From Drosophila persimilis (Eukaryota > Arthropoda > Insecta > Diptera > Drosophilidae): a stretch of DNA of 64,000 bases. A program made the position numbers and the translations under genes. Of this stretch, positions 60,901-64,000 are shown one piece after another. Positions within the stretch are counted from its first letter, which is position 1, and the number at the start of each line of letters is the position of its first letter. The DNA is taken from positions 558,001-622,000 of the forward strand of contig NW_020825322.1 of assembly GCF_003286085.1 (NCBI RefSeq). The letters are read 5' to 3'. The notes under the pieces are model-generated. The model did not search any database, was not told where the DNA came from, and was given only the letters and a program-made list of their open reading frames with translations.

Positions 60901-63900
60901 CTTTTGATGATCCGCAGGCTTCTCGATCTAGGTTTTTGATCGTTTGTTGATTATTCGATAGATCAGTGCCGATCATTCACTGATGATTTTGAAGTTATCA
61001 GTGCTACCAATTCATAGAAATTCCTTCCATTCTCGGAACTTTCTCTGATCAAATCACCCATCATTCCATGATGGTTCAATCGTTCTCTGGCCAGGGATAG
61101 CGTCAATTTTCTTCTGCCAAATTCATCATCTAGGATTATCCCAAAATTGCATTTCATTCCCTAGCAGTATCTTTGAGTTACTTTTGCAGCAAATGAAGAA
61201 ATTACGGATTGGAACTTGCAGTCGGATTGGCCTTTGGGGCACGCCCCTGCGGCAGGCGCGCGTGCTGTTCGGAGGCATTAAACCCATTACGTCAGGTCCA
61301 TGTCCACTTTCTGACGAGGTGCAATGTGGATGTGGAGAGAGTGTCGGAGAGGCCGGGAGAAAGCTGTTAAGCGCATTCGATGCGCATGTCTCCTCAATGG
61401 AGGGACCAGGATCAAAATTAATTAGTTTGGAAATGGAATTGGAAAAGGTGTTGGAAATCTCTGATTACGCGCCGACTCGCCTCAGTAATTTTAGACGGCG
61501 TGTGTAATGCGAGCGATGCCTGCCACCGCCGCCGCATCTACCCGACTCCTACAATTTGCCACAAAATGTCGAAGGAACTTCGGCTCAAGGCAGAGGCCCT
61601 ACCCCGGCCCCCGCCTTATCAGTAATCATATTTGCCACGCCTAAGGGGCGGAGGAGAGGATCGTGAGTGTGCAATTTAAGCCGCAGGAAACAACTCAATT
61701 TGTATCGCATATCCTGTGTGCGAGGTCCTTTTTATCTAGCGATAATTTTGTGGTTTTCCTCGGAGTTTTAACACCATTTCTCCTACACTTTCTTTGTGGT
61801 TTGATGAAATTGTGGCTGTAAAGAAGGCATTTCCTTCCGCTTGGATTGTAATTTCATTCGTTGTGGCAAGGATGCAAGTGGAGTCCCTGAACATTCACCG
61901 AAAAAAAGACCCCAGAAATATGTTTCTAAAACATTTCCTTAGCTATTATTCGGTCTGTCGTGGGATACAGCATATTTATAGAAGCATATAGATCAATTAG
62001 CTAACTATGGTACACTTTTATGGATGTATCCTATCGCAGTGGACTCTTTTCGAGAAAAAGTACATCAGAATACCTTATCTATTGAAGGCTTATATGTAGA
62101 TTGTAGCCCCCAGCCAGTAGTCTGAGTGCTCTCGAACCAGGCCCAACACTCGTCGAATCTCTCAGTTATTGATAATTGACGTCTCACCGAAAGTCCGAGG
62201 AGTACGAGGAGTATTTACAAGACTGGAGCCAGCGCACAGAGTCGCGTCAAAAGAGTTGTGAAAGAGGTTTCCGAGCTGTGCATATCGTGACGTGTAATTG
62301 ACAGGCAACACGCGCTGAGACACCGTCATCGCGAGGCCTGTCATCGCCTCGAACAGCAAACAAATTTAGATACTCGTATCCCAAATAGACACAGATGCAG
62401 ACGCTGACGCCGACACTGACATGAACACGGGACAAGTATTGCCCCCTGAAAGCAGGCTGATCTCACTCAAGTGGATTGGTCTGAGGCATGCCACCGTTTT
62501 CTTGTGTCTTGATCTCGATATCTTGAAAATACTTTTTCTTTAATCATCTTTGAGCAATTTGTGAATTTTCACTGAATCATTCAACTATGATTTTAGCTCT
62601 GAATATTCTCCGATCTATGTTCTCTGTTCTCTCCACTGCTGATATCATTTTCCTATTCTTTCCACCTTTTGGGATATTATTTTATGATCTATCCAAGATC
62701 CTCCTCTGTGGTTTTCCTCTGTGATAATTTTGTAAAGGTTCTCTGATCGATTTCTTCCCACACTCTGTATCGAAACACTGGGCAAGCGTATAAATGATTT
62801 GCCATGCTTTGTTAGCTTTCCACTTTGCGATCGGTTCTGGTCTGTGTTCGGGGCCTATGCAAAGCTGGTCTGGTCGGGTCGTAGCGCCGTCTAGCTGGAG
62901 TCGCATGCACACGCCCATCGAAATGATCGGCTGGGAATGGGATGCTGCTCAATGAAACCGCCAGAGCACTTGTTCCACGAAGCTGAGGCACACCTCAATT
63001 AAAACGACAACCTGCTGCGTTGCTCTGAATTCAGAATCCTGTAAATTGGCGGAAGCCAGGGGAACGAAGGCGATTCAGAATGGGAATCGAACGGATCTCT
63101 CTCCCTTTCTCTGTTTCTCTGCGAGCGGGGTGTGGCCGGTGTTTGACCCAAATGTTTAGTGCATAATTGTTCACGCCTTGGCCGTCTTGGTCGCCTAATA
63201 GAAGCGCTTTGATCATGCGGCCAAGATCCGGCTGGATGGGCAGACAAAGAGCCAATCATTAATTACAACCTACGTCCTGCCGTAGATCCTGCCTACGATC
63301 CTGCCGAATCTTATGCAAAGCGCCGCTAAATGTTGAAGCGTGTGCCGGCCCCCGATCGGTCTCGAGATCGAGATCGATTTGGGACTGCAATAGAAATCGA
63401 AATTTGAACAGGTACAAGGAGTACAGGGAGTAGGGATAGATGCGAGATACAATATAGGTAAAATCCAGCTGTGCACTGGGCTCGGTGATCGCCCGCTGTT
63501 TGTCGTAATTGCAGCTACAAGATACAGTATCTTGGAGATATCAATTGGCTGGCGAAAAAATTTAACAGGAAAAACATGGCCTGAGCGATCTAATTTTGCG
63601 ATTAGTGGAGGGTTTTGTCACCAGCATCGTCCGATTAGATAGTCCGGCATCAGCAGGGATAGGACATATGTATCTGTATATCTGTGTTTCTCTTAAGCGA
63701 TGTATCCTTATAAATGTATGTATGTATACACGATCTATCAGTCGGCTCGGTGCAAAGAAATGACTTTTTTCCATATATTTATATTTCAGTCTTGGTATCT
63801 TTATATGATTCTTTCCTATAGTGTGTATCTGCTGATCTGTGTATCTTTTTGCATCGTAGTACACGTGCATCCTTCCATGAGAAATGCTCTTTTTGGGGTG

Positions 63901-64000
63901 TTAAAGAGTAAACGCCCTACTTTTCCGTATATATTTTTTTTCCTTTATTTTACGGGTTCCTTTTGGCCTCTTTCATGTTTCCTGTGGCATGGTGGGTGTG

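Larger units (their letters stand above)
53001..64000. other. Gene-free DNA beyond pcl, distal part
   Basis: No credible gene; l(1)sc, expected further out, is not present. It contains an exact TATCGATA (53370-53377), dinucleotide tracts (53514-53546, 54045-54072, 56807-56824), a perfect 31-bp duplication (57096-57156) and hexamer repeats at 54662-54699, 56869-56914, 57281-57315 and 57927-57968. CACGTG sites lie at 55412-55417 and 60115-60120. Proneural-type E-boxes lie at 54945-54951 and 57246-57252. GATCGAT-like words are frequent between about 53000 and 58400. Confidence 0.5.

Noticed and set aside
44841..64000. Possible l(1)sc gene beyond pcl
   Set aside because: No bHLH-coding frame exists in any of the frames here; the gene must lie past the right edge.

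Overview
The window is genomic DNA from a Drosophila X chromosome, covering the distal-gene end of the achaete-scute complex (AS-C). Three protein-coding genes can be supported: the 3' part of Cyp4g1 on the + strand (window start to 1190), asense (ase) as one intronless ORF on the - strand (9603-11468), and pcl (pepsinogen-like) as one intronless ORF on the + strand (43448-44698). This gene order, with ase and Cyp4g1 convergent and pcl beyond ase, is the known Drosophila order l(1)sc - pcl - ase - Cyp4g1, read here in reverse. The next expected gene, l(1)sc, is not reached by position 64000.

The species is a Drosophila, probably not D. melanogaster. Cyp4g1 is nearly identical to the melanogaster protein as I remember it. 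Ase is much longer (621 residues against about 486 recalled), with extra low-complexity blocks, and the non-coding DNA is packed with short imperfect tandem repeats. That repeat density is typical of the obscura group, so an obscura-group species is my best guess. This is an inference, not something the sequence proves.

Layout: 1-1190 Cyp4g1; 1191-9602 convergent intergenic DNA; 9603-11468 ase, with a predicted leader up to about 12296 and a TATA box at 12319-12326; 12327-42848 about 30 kb without a credible gene; 42849-43447 a compact pcl promoter with GATA motifs, a DRE and a TATA box; 43448-44840 pcl with its polyadenylation signal; 44841-64000 about 19 kb without a credible gene. In AS-C such DNA is known to hold long-range enhancers shared by the proneural genes, so most of this window is probably cis-regulatory.

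The best regulatory candidates I can see are a four-E-box cluster with NF-kB-like sequences (25862-26193), two tandem POU octamers (18193-18209), three exact TATCGATA (DRE/BEAF-type) sites within 461 bp (47536-47996), and the GATA cluster ahead of pcl (42849-43366). The genes are not a metabolic unit: ase is a neural-precursor transcription factor, Cyp4g1 makes cuticular hydrocarbons in oenocytes, and pcl is a secreted or membrane-tethered aspartic protease. They share a chromosomal neighbourhood. I saw no RNA gene, CRISPR array or intact transposon; only degenerate traces of one dispersed repeat family are suggested.
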